A stretch of 64,000 nucleotides of DNA from Bin55 sp964572845 (GCA_964572845.1 CAZNFX010000007.1:185709-249708), one strand, 5' to 3'; counted from the first letter of the stretch, positions 54,176 to 63,671 are shown. Made by a program: numbers and translations. Notes: a model not told the origin generated them from the sequence alone.

Positions 54176-55281
54176 ACGCACAGAATTCTCAAACTATTCT
54201 CGTATTGCCGGGCGATGGCATTGGTGCCGAAGTCATGCCACATGCCATCCGGGTATTGAAGGCGGCGGCAGGAGATCGAGTTTGCGTAAATCTTGAGTAT
54301 GCCGACTTTGGTGGCTGTTCGATAGATCGTCACGGTGTGCCCATGACCGGGGATACCTTGACTCGAGCTCAAAGCGTAGACGCAGTGTTGCTTGGCGCAG
54401 TTGGTGGTCCCAAATGGGACGATTTGCCGGTAGATCAAAAGCCTGAGAAAGGACTTTTGGGTCTTAGAGCTGGGTTGGATTGTTTTGCCAACCTTCGACC
54501 AGCATTGACGTTCGCGCCATTGGCTGAGGCTTCGACTCTCAAGACCGAGCTCGTGTCTGGACTCGATATCCTCATAGTTCGGGAACTAACAGGTGGAGTC
54601 TACTTTGGCGAACCTAGGGGCATTGAGACAAGGAACAACTTGAGATATGGATTCAATACCTTCGCCTACGACGAATCTGAAATCCAACGGGTAGCTCGGG
54701 TTGCGTTTGAACTGGCTCGAAAGCGTCGCAAAAAGGTTTGCTCAGTGGACAAGGCGAACGTGCTTGAAGTTACCCAGCTTTGGCGCGACGTAGTCTTGGA
54801 GGCACATTCCGATTATTCGGATATAGAACTTAGCCACATGTACGTAGACAACGCCGCGATGCAGCTAGTACGTCTGCCTATGCAGTTTGACGTGATTGTC
54901 ACTGGGAATATGTTTGGGGACATACTTTCCGATGTGGCGGCGATGCTGACAGGGTCCCTGGGAATGCTCCCATCCGCATCGTTGAACGCAAGCAATCGGG
55001 GAATCTATGAGCCCGTACACGGTACTGCACCGGACATCGCAGGCAAGAACTTAGCGAACCCCTTGGCGACCATACTGTCGATAGCAATGATGTTCCGCTA
55101 TAGCCTTGACGCTCCCGAAATTGCGGACGACATTGAGAATGCAGTAGATCGCGTGCTGGAACGAGGCTACCGCACAGGCGACATAATGCCGTTGCATTGG
55201 ACTGAGGAATTAGTTCAGGTAGGTACAGATCAGATGACAGATGCGGTCATTGACGCATTGGAGCTTCCATGCCCGAGCTAG
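54172..55281 (+). CDS. leuB: 3-isopropylmalate dehydrogenase
   Basis: 369 residues from ATG 54172, which overlaps the leuD stop; a GTG/TTG-type extension to 54151 lies inside leuD. ILVLPGDGIGAEV starts the enzyme. VRELTGGVYFGEPR, VDKANVLEVTQLWRDVV and NMFGDILSDVAAMLTGSLGM mark the Mg/isopropylmalate site, and HGTAPDIAGKNLANPLATIL the NAD pocket. It makes 2-oxoisocaproate. Its last 13 bases overlap asd. Confidence 0.97.
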   Translation: MNAQNSQTILVLPGDGIGAEVMPHAIRVLKAAAGDRVCVNLEYADFGGCSIDRHGVPMTGDTLTRAQSVDAVLLGAVGGPKWDDLPVDQKPEKGLLGLRAGLDCFANLRPALTFAPLAEASTLKTELVSGLDILIVRELTGGVYFGEPRGIETRNNLRYGFNTFAYDESEIQRVARVAFELARKRRKKVCSVDKANVLEVTQLWRDVVLEAHSDYSDIELSHMYVDNAAMQLVRLPMQFDVIVTGNMFGDILSDVAAMLTGSLGMLPSASLNASNRGIYEPVHGTAPDIAGKNLANPLATILSIAMMFRYSLDAPEIADDIENAVDRVLERGYRTGDIMPLHWTEELVQVGTDQMTDAVIDALELPCPS

Positions 55282-56291
55282 TGAATGTCGCAGTAGCCGG
55301 CGCGACAGGAGCTGTCGGTGAAGCGATGTGCGAAATCTTGGAACAACGCAATTTTCCGATGGGAGACCTGCGATTGCTGGCCAGCAATCGATCAGCTGGT
55401 AAGCGCATCTGGTTCCGAGATCACTACATCCGTGTTGAGTGCTTGGAAGAATTCGATTTCTCGGAGACTCAAATTGCACTGTTCTCCGCTGGCGGACATG
55501 TATCGGAGTTACATGCTCCCCGTGCAGCGCGGTCCGGCGCCATAGTTGTGGACAACACATCGCATTTTCGCACCCACGACGACATTCCTCTTGTCGTGCC
55601 GGAAGTCAATAGTCACCGGATTGCCGCAGGGTTGAAGACAGGAATTATTGCCAATCCGAATTGCTCGACTATACAAATGGTTGTTGCACTCAAGCCGATC
55701 TACGACGCCGTTGGAATCGAACGCATAAATGTAGCAACCTACCAGGCTGTATCGGGCGCGGGCTCACGGGCTCTAAAGGAGCTTGCCCTGCAGACTGCCA
55801 ACATATTGAATGCGAAGGAAATCGAACCTGAGGTGGCTCCAGTGCAAATCGCTTTCAATGCGATTCCGCAGATTGGAGACTTCAATGAGAACGGCTATAC
55901 CCAGGAAGAAATGAAAATGGTCTGGGAAACGCAGAAGATCTTTGAGGATCCGGCGATTAAAGTCAATCCGACCTGCGTTCGCATTCCAGTATTCTTCGGA
56001 CACTCGGAAGCTGTTCACGTCGAAACACGCGAACCAATTGCTGTTGAAGAAGCCCGTCAGCTGCTCCGAGAGGCAAGAAACGTTGAACTAATTGACGAAA
56101 GGACCAATGGTGGCTATCCGACTGCAGTACTTCATGCAGCAGGTAACGATGCTGTCTACGTTGGTCGGATACGTAAAGACGTTTCGCACGAACGAGGCCT
56201 AAGCATGTGGATCGTCTCAGATAACGTGCGAAAAGGCGCTGCGTTGAATAGCATACAAATTGCAGAGGAAGTTGTCTCTCTAATTGGGTAG
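55269..56291 (+). CDS. asd: Aspartate-semialdehyde dehydrogenase
   Basis: 340 residues. NADP motif GATGAVG at 11-17, the active-site Cys132 in NPNCSTIQM, the QAVSGAGSRALKEL segment and the C-terminal RIPVFFGHSEAV with the catalytic His. It makes aspartate semialdehyde for lysine, threonine, methionine and peptidoglycan. ATG 55269 overlaps the leuB 3' end by 13 bases, an arrangement seen in other gammaproteobacteria. Confidence 0.97.
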   Translation: MPELVNVAVAGATGAVGEAMCEILEQRNFPMGDLRLLASNRSAGKRIWFRDHYIRVECLEEFDFSETQIALFSAGGHVSELHAPRAARSGAIVVDNTSHFRTHDDIPLVVPEVNSHRIAAGLKTGIIANPNCSTIQMVVALKPIYDAVGIERINVATYQAVSGAGSRALKELALQTANILNAKEIEPEVAPVQIAFNAIPQIGDFNENGYTQEEMKMVWETQKIFEDPAIKVNPTCVRIPVFFGHSEAVHVETREPIAVEEARQLLREARNVELIDERTNGGYPTAVLHAAGNDAVYVGRIRKDVSHERGLSMWIVSDNVRKGAALNSIQIAEEVVSLIG

Positions 56292-56335
56292 GTGTCTGCC
56301 GCCACTCTTCTTGGAGTGCTGGTGTCAACTGATTT

Positions 56336-57175
56336 ATGTCGCAGAGGGTTGCGCTAGGCATTGAATACGACGGATCAAACTTCGTAGGAAGCCAACGTCA
56401 GCCGGACGGCCTCACCATTCAGTCGGTTCTCGAGTCCTCGTTGGCACGAGTGGCCGACGAAGATATTCACATTAACTTTGCGGGGAGGACCGATACTGGC
56501 GTCCATGCGACACATCAGGTAGGGTGCTTTCGCACCACCTCAATACGAACCAATTATGCCTGGATTCGTGGAACCAACACCTATCTGCCGGATGACATTG
56601 TCGTCCATAGCTGTCGCAGCGTCGATACCAAATTCGATCCTAGGCGGAGCGCAAAATGGCGGCGCTACTTGTATGTTTTTGGCTTGGCCAAAGTTGTGCC
56701 GGCGCTTGCTAGAGGATTTGCAACGTGGACCAGCAATCCGTTAGACATTGAAATGCTTCACCAGCAATCCCAGTGTCTGCTGGGAGAACACGATTTCAGT
56801 TCGTTTCGTGCGGCAAATTGTCAGTCTAAGTCACCTAGGAGATGTGTGCATGCCATCTCGGTAACCCGCTGGTCTAATTTTGTAGTGCTTGACATCGTGG
56901 CAAATGCCTTTCTGCAGAGGATGGTCCGTAACATTGCCGGAGCTTTGCTTGGGTTAGCACAAGGGAAGATTTCCGACTTGTCGAAGGTTCTTGAACTGCA
57001 GGACCGTTCACTCGCTCCTCCTACCGCCCCGGCGCAAGGTCTCTATCTCGTTCAAATCGCGTATGAGCAATACCCATCATTGGGGATGTTTCGTGCACCG
57101 CCATTGCTGAGTACTTGCACAGAATTTCCACAATTCAGCTCGTCGGACTTCTCCATTGTTAGAGCTGAAGACTAA
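56336..57175 (+). CDS. truA: tRNA pseudouridine(38-40) synthase
   Basis: 279 residues (E. coli 270). The catalytic Asp53 is in AGRTDTGVHATHQV, the early motif LGIEYDGSNFVGSQRQP fits, and later YLYVFGLAKVVPAL-like and FSSFRAANCQSKSPRR segments follow the family. FLQRMVRNIAGALLGLAQGK closes the core. It modifies the anticodon arm. It lies directly between asd and folC; the fimV, trpF and accD genes often found around it are missing. Confidence 0.95.
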   Translation: MSQRVALGIEYDGSNFVGSQRQPDGLTIQSVLESSLARVADEDIHINFAGRTDTGVHATHQVGCFRTTSIRTNYAWIRGTNTYLPDDIVVHSCRSVDTKFDPRRSAKWRRYLYVFGLAKVVPALARGFATWTSNPLDIEMLHQQSQCLLGEHDFSSFRAANCQSKSPRRCVHAISVTRWSNFVVLDIVANAFLQRMVRNIAGALLGLAQGKISDLSKVLELQDRSLAPPTAPAQGLYLVQIAYEQYPSLGMFRAPPLLSTCTEFPQFSSSDFSIVRAED

Positions 57176-57280
57176 GGTGAACGTCTACATTGAGTCAGCT
57201 GGGATTCAGTGGGGATTGGATCTCATCGAAAGCAGAGCGCAAACTCGTGCGCCGACACGTCGATCGTGCGCTGTCAATCT

Positions 57281-58540
57281 ATGAATCAGCTCTCAGACTG
57301 GCTAGAGCAAATTGAGCGCGAACACAAAGAGACTCGCGCAGTAGGTCTCGACAGAGTGTTGGATGTGGCGACTCGTTTGGATGTCGTCAGTCCAGCTGCC
57401 AAGTGTGTTGTTATTGCTGGTACCAATGGAAAGGGTTCTACCGTCCATTACCTTGAGCAACTGTTGATTGAAGCAGGTCACAGTGTTGGAGCTACGGCGT
57501 CTCCACACCTCAAACACTACAACGAGCGTATCCGCCTCAATGGAAGACCGATAGACGATGAAGCCATAGTGTTTGCATTTGAGGAAATCCATAGCGCGGC
57601 CGGATCGACACCGCTTACATACTTTGAATGGGCCACGCTAGCGGGACTAGTCGCATTTCGCTTGCAGGAGGTTGAGTACGCCTTGCTGGAGGTCGGGTTA
57701 GGGGGACGACTAGATGCTGCCAACGTCGTTCAGCGTGATGTAACCGTCATTACAAATGTTGGTCTCGATCACATGGATCTACTGGGACGCGATCGCGAGT
57801 CCATTGGGTTTGAGAAGGCAGGAATACTGCGAAGTGGTATACCACTAGTCTACGGCGACCACTGTCCTGTGAACTCGGTGACGACCAAGGCATCTAAACT
57901 GCAATGCCCCACCTATCTTGCTGGGAGTGACTACTCCCAGCAGATAAACGAAGACTCCACTTGGGCGACGAGCGTCAGTTGCAACAATAGAACCTGTAGC
58001 AATGGATTTTCGTCGGTTCCTTCAATGCCGGATGCAGCTTTGATGGCACTCCAAGCGACTGTTTTACTCGACTCAGGCTTTAAGGCAGATCGACACCACC
58101 GGTGGTTGTCGACTAGCCATCCAGGACGCATGGAGCTTGTTAGGCATCGTGAGCGAGACTGGTTGCTCGATGTTGCACACAATCCTGATGCAGCACGCTA
58201 CGTCCGCCATCGTCTCGACCAGGATTTTCCGAATCGCAACGTCAAATTGCTGTTCGGCTGCATGCGTGACAAGGCAGGTGTAAAGATGCTAAAAGTGTTG
58301 GAAATTCCAGAGTCTCATGTTATCGTTACGGACACACTAGGCGATCGAGGCATAAGGGCGACCGATCTATTGGACGAGCAGGGGCCAAGCCCAGCTCAAT
58401 CTATGTCTGAACTATCAGATGCGATAGACTATCTAATAGAGTCCACGGACCCGCACGACCTGCTACTAGCAACAGGATCGTTTCAGCTAGTAAGTCGTGT
58501 TAGAGATGTGATCGGAATCGGCATAGGAAGCCGTAGATGA
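57281..58540 (+). CDS. folC: Bifunctional folylpolyglutamate / dihydrofolate synthase
   Basis: 419 residues from ATG 57281 (NQLSDWLEQIE); an earlier in-frame start at 57209 adds a poor-matching segment. P-loop GTNGKGS at 47-53, then SPHLKHYNERIRLNG and EVGLGGRLDAANVV, VGLDHMDLLG, and the C-terminal LLDVAHNPDAARYV. It adds glutamate to folates. dedD-like follows one base after its TGA. Confidence 0.96.
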   Translation: MNQLSDWLEQIEREHKETRAVGLDRVLDVATRLDVVSPAAKCVVIAGTNGKGSTVHYLEQLLIEAGHSVGATASPHLKHYNERIRLNGRPIDDEAIVFAFEEIHSAAGSTPLTYFEWATLAGLVAFRLQEVEYALLEVGLGGRLDAANVVQRDVTVITNVGLDHMDLLGRDRESIGFEKAGILRSGIPLVYGDHCPVNSVTTKASKLQCPTYLAGSDYSQQINEDSTWATSVSCNNRTCSNGFSSVPSMPDAALMALQATVLLDSGFKADRHHRWLSTSHPGRMELVRHRERDWLLDVAHNPDAARYVRHRLDQDFPNRNVKLLFGCMRDKAGVKMLKVLEIPESHVIVTDTLGDRGIRATDLLDEQGPSPAQSMSELSDAIDYLIESTDPHDLLLATGSFQLVSRVRDVIGIGIGSRR

Positions 58541-58541
58541 C

Positions 58542-59069
58542 ATGATTGAGCGAACGCGTAACAGAATAGTCGGTGGCGTTTTTCTAGCTGCCGTACTGGT
58601 CATTTGTGTACCCATGTTCTTTGACAAGCCATTGGTTTTGGATGTGGATCTCCCTCCTATGCCTGCCATCGAGCTGGATGATGTGCAGGAGCCTATTCAC
58701 GACGAACCCGACCTTCGTCCGTTGGAGGAGGCCCAGGCGGAAATCTCGGCGCTCGTTAGCGATGAGGGTTTCCTCAAGAACGAGGGATCGCGTGTGGGAG
58801 CCCCCGTTCTCTCGTTCGACGCAGACAGCGCTAGTCAATGGGCGGTCCAGCTGGCTAGCTTTGGCAAAGAGGAAAGTGCCATTGAGCTCCGGGACAGCCT
58901 GCTATCCGACGGGCATCGAGTTTGGCTATCCACAGCCATCGTCAACGACACAAGAGTTCATCGCGTTGTCGTAGGTCCCTACATCAAACGAGACGCTGCG
59001 AACGAGCAGCTCTCGGCATTTGCTGAACGCTACGAGATAGAACCCATAGTTGTGGGGTTTGACTACTAG
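58542..59069 (+). CDS. dedD: SPOR-domain protein, DedD-like
   Basis: 175 residues. One N-terminal membrane helix (RIVGGVFLAAVLVICVPMFF), a proline/acid-rich periplasmic linker, then the SPOR domain about 95-175: WAVQLASFGKEESAIELRDS, then LSTAIVNDTRVHRVVVGPYI. SPOR domains bind denuded septal peptidoglycan, so a division-site role is expected. Position between folC and cvpA is the usual place of dedD. Confidence 0.9.
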   Translation: MIERTRNRIVGGVFLAAVLVICVPMFFDKPLVLDVDLPPMPAIELDDVQEPIHDEPDLRPLEEAQAEISALVSDEGFLKNEGSRVGAPVLSFDADSASQWAVQLASFGKEESAIELRDSLLSDGHRVWLSTAIVNDTRVHRVVVGPYIKRDAANEQLSAFAERYEIEPIVVGFDY

Positions 59070-59083
59070 GTCAGGTTCTAACC

Positions 59084-59608
59084 GTGTCCTTTTCCTATAT
59101 CGATATAGCGCTGATCGTCGTTGTAGCGGCCTCTGGGCTGTTTGGATGGAGGAAAGGGTTTCTAGGCGAGCTTGTCTCCTTGACGAGTTGGATCCTTGGT
59201 GTAGTTTGCGCCATCATTTGGGGAGAGCAACTTGGCGCGATTATCTTTGGTGGAGTTAGCCTTGACGCTGCATGGATTCCACACTTTGTCGGTTCTACGA
59301 TGATTCTCGTGGTCTCTCTTGTCATAGGGGCTCTTGTACAGTCATTGTTCAAGGGGTCACTTACCGTCGTTGGTCTCGATGGCGTCGACCAAGGCCTCGG
59401 ATTGTTGTTTGGCATTGCTCGAGGATGTTTCATTTTGATTGCAATAGGTATAATTTTCAATCTCAAGGCATCTGTTAGCGATGTGTGGAACAACTCGCTG
59501 GTGTTGCAGTTCTTGATGCGGTTTGAACCCGCCGTGCAAGACTTGTGGAACCTGTTTGTTGGCTGGATTGAGCCCCACGCAGCTCTGCCTCAAGTACAAC
59601 CAGATTAG
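59084..59608 (+). CDS. cvpA: CvpA family membrane protein
   Basis: 174 residues. SYIDIALIVVVAASGLFGWR, KGFLGELVSLTSWILGVVCA and two later helices (STMILVVSLVIGALVQSLF, GLLFGIARGCFILIAIGIIF) match CvpA, including the conserved R-G helix start. Inner-membrane protein linked to colicin V production and biofilm formation in E. coli. Start GTG 59084. Located between dedD and purF as in many gammaproteobacteria. Confidence 0.95.
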   Translation: MSFSYIDIALIVVVAASGLFGWRKGFLGELVSLTSWILGVVCAIIWGEQLGAIIFGGVSLDAAWIPHFVGSTMILVVSLVIGALVQSLFKGSLTVVGLDGVDQGLGLLFGIARGCFILIAIGIIFNLKASVSDVWNNSLVLQFLMRFEPAVQDLWNLFVGWIEPHAALPQVQPD

Positions 59609-59616
59609 GTCATCGT

Positions 59617-61143
59617 ATGTGCGGCGTCGTTGGGATAGTTAGTAGTCAACCCGTCAGCCAGGAAATCTACGATTCGTTGCTGGTGCTGCAACATCGTGGC
59701 CAGGATTCGGCAGGAATCGTGACCTCCTATGAGGGTCACTGTCATCTTCGCAAGGACAACGGCCTTGTCAGCGAGGTCTTTCGTCAGCAACACATAACTG
59801 CATTGCGCGGGAACATTGGGATTGGGCATGTTAGGTACCCAACCGCCGGCAGTGCGAGTTCACTCGAGTCGCAACCCATGTACGTGAATTCACCACATGG
59901 AATCTGCCTAGTCCACAACGGCAATCTGACCAATACACGAGAACTGCAAACTTCGTACTTTCGCAGCGTCATGCGACACATCAACACGAGCTCGGACTCG
60001 GAAGTCCTCTTGAATGTGTTTGCCAATGAGCTAAGTTTGTCTGGATCCAAGAACATTCAAGCTGAGCATGTGTTCGATGCAGTTCGCGGCGTAAATGCTG
60101 TTTGCCGTGGTGCCTACGCTGCGGTGGCATTGATCGTCGGTGGCGGCATTGTTGGGTTTCGTGACCCACGAGGGATTCGGCCACTTGTTGTAGGACGCAA
60201 GGGACAAGGTGCAAAGGACTACATGATCGCAAGCGAGTCCGCCGCTCTCGACGTGCTTGGCTATGAGATTCTTCGCGACGTCAAGCCCGGAGAGGCCGTA
60301 TTCATTGACGAGAATGGACAACTACACTCCCAAATCTGTGCAGCGAATACTAAGCTTACTCCCTGCATTTTCGAGCACGTGTACCTTGCGCGCCCCGATT
60401 CGGTCATAGACGATATTTCAGTGTACAAGGCCCGTTTGCGAATGGGAGACAAACTAGCGGACCAGATTCTTGATCGATTCAGTCAGCATGACCACGATAT
60501 CGACGTAGTCATCCCCATACCTGAAACGAGCAGAACGGCAGCCATTCCGGTGGCTCATCGCTTAGATGTGAAGCTACGAGAAGGATTTGTCAAGAATCGC
60601 TATATCGGCAGAACATTCATCATGCCCGGTCAATCCATGCGGCAAAAGTCGGTGCGCCAGAAACTCAATGCCATCAAGCTAGAGTTCGAAAACAAGAACG
60701 TGCTTCTGATCGAAGATTCCGTTGTTAGAGGCACAACGTTGCACGAAATAATTCATCAAGCAAGACTGGCTGGGGCTAACAAGGTCTACGTGGCTGTTGC
60801 AGCTCCTCCGGTTCGCTACCCCAATGTTTTTGGCATAGACATGCCGACAACCAAGGAATTTATTGCCCATGACCGATCGATCGAGCAGATTGCTCGAATC
60901 ATTGGTGCAGACATGCTGATCTATCAGACGCTCGATGATCTAATTGAGTCGGCAAAGGAGGGCAACCCACGCGTAGACGGATTTGAATGCTCGGTTTTCG
61001 ACGGCAACTACGACTCGATTGACGTCGACCATGACTACTTGCTCGAACTCTCCGACGCACGCAACGACAAGTCAAAGCTACGCCGTCTCGAATCGCTTCA
61101 AGAGAGCGGATTATTTGAGCTGCAGGGATCTGGATCGGTCTAG
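59617..61143 (+). CDS. purF: Amidophosphoribosyltransferase
   Basis: 508 residues (E. coli 505). The N-terminal nucleophile Cys2 (CGVVGIVSS) marks the glutaminase half; LQHRGQDSAGIV and RYPTAGS with NGNLTN follow. The PRPP loop LLIEDSVVRGTTLHEII is in the second half. First step of purine synthesis. Eight bases after cvpA. Confidence 0.98.
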   Translation: MCGVVGIVSSQPVSQEIYDSLLVLQHRGQDSAGIVTSYEGHCHLRKDNGLVSEVFRQQHITALRGNIGIGHVRYPTAGSASSLESQPMYVNSPHGICLVHNGNLTNTRELQTSYFRSVMRHINTSSDSEVLLNVFANELSLSGSKNIQAEHVFDAVRGVNAVCRGAYAAVALIVGGGIVGFRDPRGIRPLVVGRKGQGAKDYMIASESAALDVLGYEILRDVKPGEAVFIDENGQLHSQICAANTKLTPCIFEHVYLARPDSVIDDISVYKARLRMGDKLADQILDRFSQHDHDIDVVIPIPETSRTAAIPVAHRLDVKLREGFVKNRYIGRTFIMPGQSMRQKSVRQKLNAIKLEFENKNVLLIEDSVVRGTTLHEIIHQARLAGANKVYVAVAAPPVRYPNVFGIDMPTTKEFIAHDRSIEQIARIIGADMLIYQTLDDLIESAKEGNPRVDGFECSVFDGNYDSIDVDHDYLLELSDARNDKSKLRRLESLQESGLFELQGSGSV

Positions 61144-61176
61144 CCCCGCTGCTCAGACTGTAGAACCAGCATTGCT

Positions 61177-61818
61177 GTGCCGCCCATCGAGTCAACGTCA
61201 GTAGGCAGTTTCCTTCGTGTCGAAACTCCGCGAACCTGGTTGGAATACGCACAGCGCAATGAGCGACTCTTGCTCATTGACCATGCAAATTGTGAACGCA
61301 AGGCAGCAAATTCCGCATTGGCAATGATCCACAGGTTTGCGAACGATCGAAATGCATGTATGGCTCTCTCTCGCATCGTAAGAGAGGAACTGCGTCATTT
61401 TGAGCAAGTCTTGTCTCTCATCCATGCGAGAGGGCACGAATTAAGCCCGTTGGGTCCTAGTCGGTACGCGCGAGGATTGCACAAATGCGCAAGCAAATTG
61501 GAAAGTGACGCGCTTACTTCAGAGTTGTTGATTGCAGCAATTATCGAAGCTCGCAGTTGTGAGAGATTTCACAAACTTATTGAGGTACTTGAACGACCAA
61601 TTGCACAGTTCTACGAGCGATTAACCGACGCTGAAGAACGTCACTTCGGCTTTTACTTGAGACTAGCGAACAACATTAGCGAGCAACAGGTCATCGAAGA
61701 CCAACTAGATAAGCTCCTTGGCGAAGAAGCTCGGCTGATTACTGAAAATGATGATCAGTTTAGGTTTCATTCGGGACCGCCTTCAATTGCAAAGCACTCC
61801 AAAGAAAGTGTTGATTGA
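61177..61818 (+). CDS. miaE: tRNA-(ms2io6A37)-hydroxylase (MiaE)
   Basis: 213 residues. Di-iron ligands are visible in LLLIDHANCERKAANSALAM, then VREELRHFEQVL and later ARSCERFHKLIEVL and DAEERHFGFYL (Glu/His pairs). It hydroxylates the isopentenyl group on tRNA position 37. Start GTG 61177 gives a normal N-terminus, though the ribosome site is weak. Its 3' end overlaps the lpxH 3' end by 52 bases, convergent. Confidence 0.9.
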   Translation: MPPIESTSVGSFLRVETPRTWLEYAQRNERLLLIDHANCERKAANSALAMIHRFANDRNACMALSRIVREELRHFEQVLSLIHARGHELSPLGPSRYARGLHKCASKLESDALTSELLIAAIIEARSCERFHKLIEVLERPIAQFYERLTDAEERHFGFYLRLANNISEQQVIEDQLDKLLGEEARLITENDDQFRFHSGPPSIAKHSKESVD

Positions 61819-62489
61819 AACCTTCCGTACCACCCGCATCTTTCCCAAGATCCCAATACATATCGAGTCAGTCCGTTGCCTAAATCATGATGGCCGGGTC
61901 TATGTGTATGTCCGTGAATTACGGTGTTGCAGTTGTGCGAGATGAGAACATCGCGCACCGAGTCCTCGACCACGTCTGTGATTTGTTCCGGTTTGTTGGC
62001 GTTGGACTTCTTGCTTTGCTCGCGCAGAGTATGAGCGAATTCTCTTCTAGACCCAAGATCCTGAGATAGGAAGTGTTCCTGAAAACCGGAAGAGCGAAAT
62101 AGCTGGCGCATCCGCTGATACGCTGTGTCGCTTGTGCAAAACATATCTCCATGTGAAAGCAACGTGTCGTTTCCGGCTAGTTGGATTACTGTGGGATCTT
62201 CAAGGAGCGTTGCAGATACTTCCTCGGCAAACTTGGTTCCGAACAGAAAGTCCCGATTGCCATGCATGAGGAATAGGTTGGTCCGTTCGCCATGCGTTCG
62301 AAGAGTTTCTCGGAGTTGGTCAGCGAACATGCTGTCGTCGTCATCTCCAACCCACACTTCTACGAGGTCCCCCAAGATGTAGATGTCAGCGTTTTGTTGT
62401 GAAGCGTCCTCCAAGACGTCGTTCATGGCCTGCAAACGACTGGAGTGACCAACATCTAGATGCAGGTCCGACAGGAAGTAGGAGGTCAT
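61767..62489 (-). CDS. lpxH: UDP-2,3-diacylglucosamine diphosphatase
   Basis: 240 residues from ATG 62489, exactly the E. coli length; a longer in-frame start at 62579 would run inside folD. Metallophosphatase motifs: FLSDLHLD (Asp8, His10), YILGDLVEVWVGDDD, MHGNRDFLFG and the late IHGHTHRPG. It makes lipid X in lipid A synthesis. ATG overlaps the folD stop (ATGA), so the two genes are coupled. Its tail overlaps miaE. Confidence 0.96.
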   Translation of the reverse strand: MTSYFLSDLHLDVGHSSRLQAMNDVLEDASQQNADIYILGDLVEVWVGDDDDSMFADQLRETLRTHGERTNLFLMHGNRDFLFGTKFAEEVSATLLEDPTVIQLAGNDTLLSHGDMFCTSDTAYQRMRQLFRSSGFQEHFLSQDLGSRREFAHTLREQSKKSNANKPEQITDVVEDSVRDVLISHNCNTVIHGHTHRPGHHDLGNGLTRYVLGSWERCGWYGRFQSTLSLECFAIEGGPE

Positions 62490-63340
62490 GGCAATGGCGA
62501 TTCGATCGCATCCAAGAGGTTTTGCAGAATGGATACTCGGGTCATGGGACCTACCCCTCCCGGCACAGGCGTGAGCCAAGCAGCAATTTCCTTTACTCCC
62601 TCGAAGTCCACGTCACCCTGAAGGGTACCATCACGTTTGGTCTCGATTCCAACGTCGATAACCACAGCGTCAGGCTTTACCCAGTTTTTTTGAATCAGGC
62701 CACCTTTGCCGGTCGCAGTTACAAGCACATCAGCCTGTCTCGTGTGATCTTTCGTATTGCGAGAATGTCTGTGGCACACGGTCACCGTGCATCCAGCCAT
62801 GAGCAGTTCGAGGCACATGGGTCGTCCAACATGGTTTGACGCGCCTACTACAACCGCATTCATGCCTAGCAAGTCACGATTCGTGTGTGCCAATAGCGTC
62901 ATCACGCCCTTTGGGGTACAACACCTGTGACCAGGCTGACGCATCGTCAGCATTCCAAGATTGAACGGTGTTATTCCGTCGACATCCTTGTTTGGATGAA
63001 TTCGTTCGATTACTCGAGTGGAATCGATGTGTTGTGGTAGCGGGAGCTGGAGCAGAATCCCGTGGACACTCGCATCTCGGTTGAGATTCTCGATTACATT
63101 GATGATGTCGTCATTCGTCGCTTTGGTTGGGAGGCTAACTATCGAGCACTTGATGCCGGTCTGGTCGCAGTCTCGTTTCTTCAACCGTACATAGAGCGCC
63201 GACGCAGGGTTTTCCCCGACGAGAATCACCTTGAGACTAGGCTGAATGTTGCGTCTTTCTCGCAGATTCTCTACTTGCAGTGCGACATCGCGGCGAATTG
63301 CTTTGGCAATTGCATTCCCGTCGAGAATTTTGGCACTCAT
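62486..63340 (-). CDS. folD: Methylenetetrahydrofolate dehydrogenase / cyclohydrolase
   Basis: 284 residues. The active-site region ASALYVRLKKRDCDQTGI, QLPLPQHIDSTRVIERIHPN, KDVDGITPFNLG and the NADP segment VVVGASNHVGRPM with the closing TPVPGGVGPMTRV. The usual Arg in VVGRSNxVG is Ala here, a possible change in cofactor handling. It interconverts one-carbon folates. It precedes lpxH on the minus strand. Confidence 0.96.
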   Translation of the reverse strand: MSAKILDGNAIAKAIRRDVALQVENLRERRNIQPSLKVILVGENPASALYVRLKKRDCDQTGIKCSIVSLPTKATNDDIINVIENLNRDASVHGILLQLPLPQHIDSTRVIERIHPNKDVDGITPFNLGMLTMRQPGHRCCTPKGVMTLLAHTNRDLLGMNAVVVGASNHVGRPMCLELLMAGCTVTVCHRHSRNTKDHTRQADVLVTATGKGGLIQKNWVKPDAVVIDVGIETKRDGTLQGDVDFEGVKEIAAWLTPVPGGVGPMTRVSILQNLLDAIESPLP

Positions 63341-63494
63341 TGGGTGTCAAACGATAGTCCGAGTGGCATGCGCGTTATTGTGCACCATTGTCTTCGGCGA
63401 TGGCATATGAGGATGTTCAATGCATGTCGATGGTTGCACTCTGGTGTAAGTCGGAGTAGCATTTAGCGCCCTATAGAGAGTGAATTGGTACAGA

Positions 63495-63571
63495 CGGGGT
63501 ATAGCGCAGTCTGGTAGCGCATCTGCTTTGGGAGCAGAGGGTCGGGAGTTCGAATCTCTCTACCCCGACCA
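63495..63571 (+). tRNA. tRNA-Pro(TGG)
   Basis: 77 bases including encoded CCA. Acceptor arms CGGGGTA / TACCCCG pair; anticodon loop CTTTGGGAG gives TGG; T-loop GTTCGAATC is standard. First of three tRNAs before tig. Confidence 0.97.
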
Positions 63572-63594
63572 CATTTTCTCTTGCTAAAACAACT

Positions 63595-63671
63595 GCGCCC
63601 GTAGCTCAACTGGATAGAGCATCGGCCTTCTAAGCCGAGGGTTAAAGGTTCGAGTCCTTTCGGGCGTGCCA
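63595..63671 (+). tRNA. tRNA-Arg(TCT)
   Basis: 77 bases with encoded CCA. Acceptor GCGCCCG / CGGGCGT, D-arm AGCTCAACTGGATAGAGC, anticodon loop CTTCTAA (TCT), T-arm GGTTCGAGTCC. 23 bases after tRNA-Pro. Confidence 0.97.
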
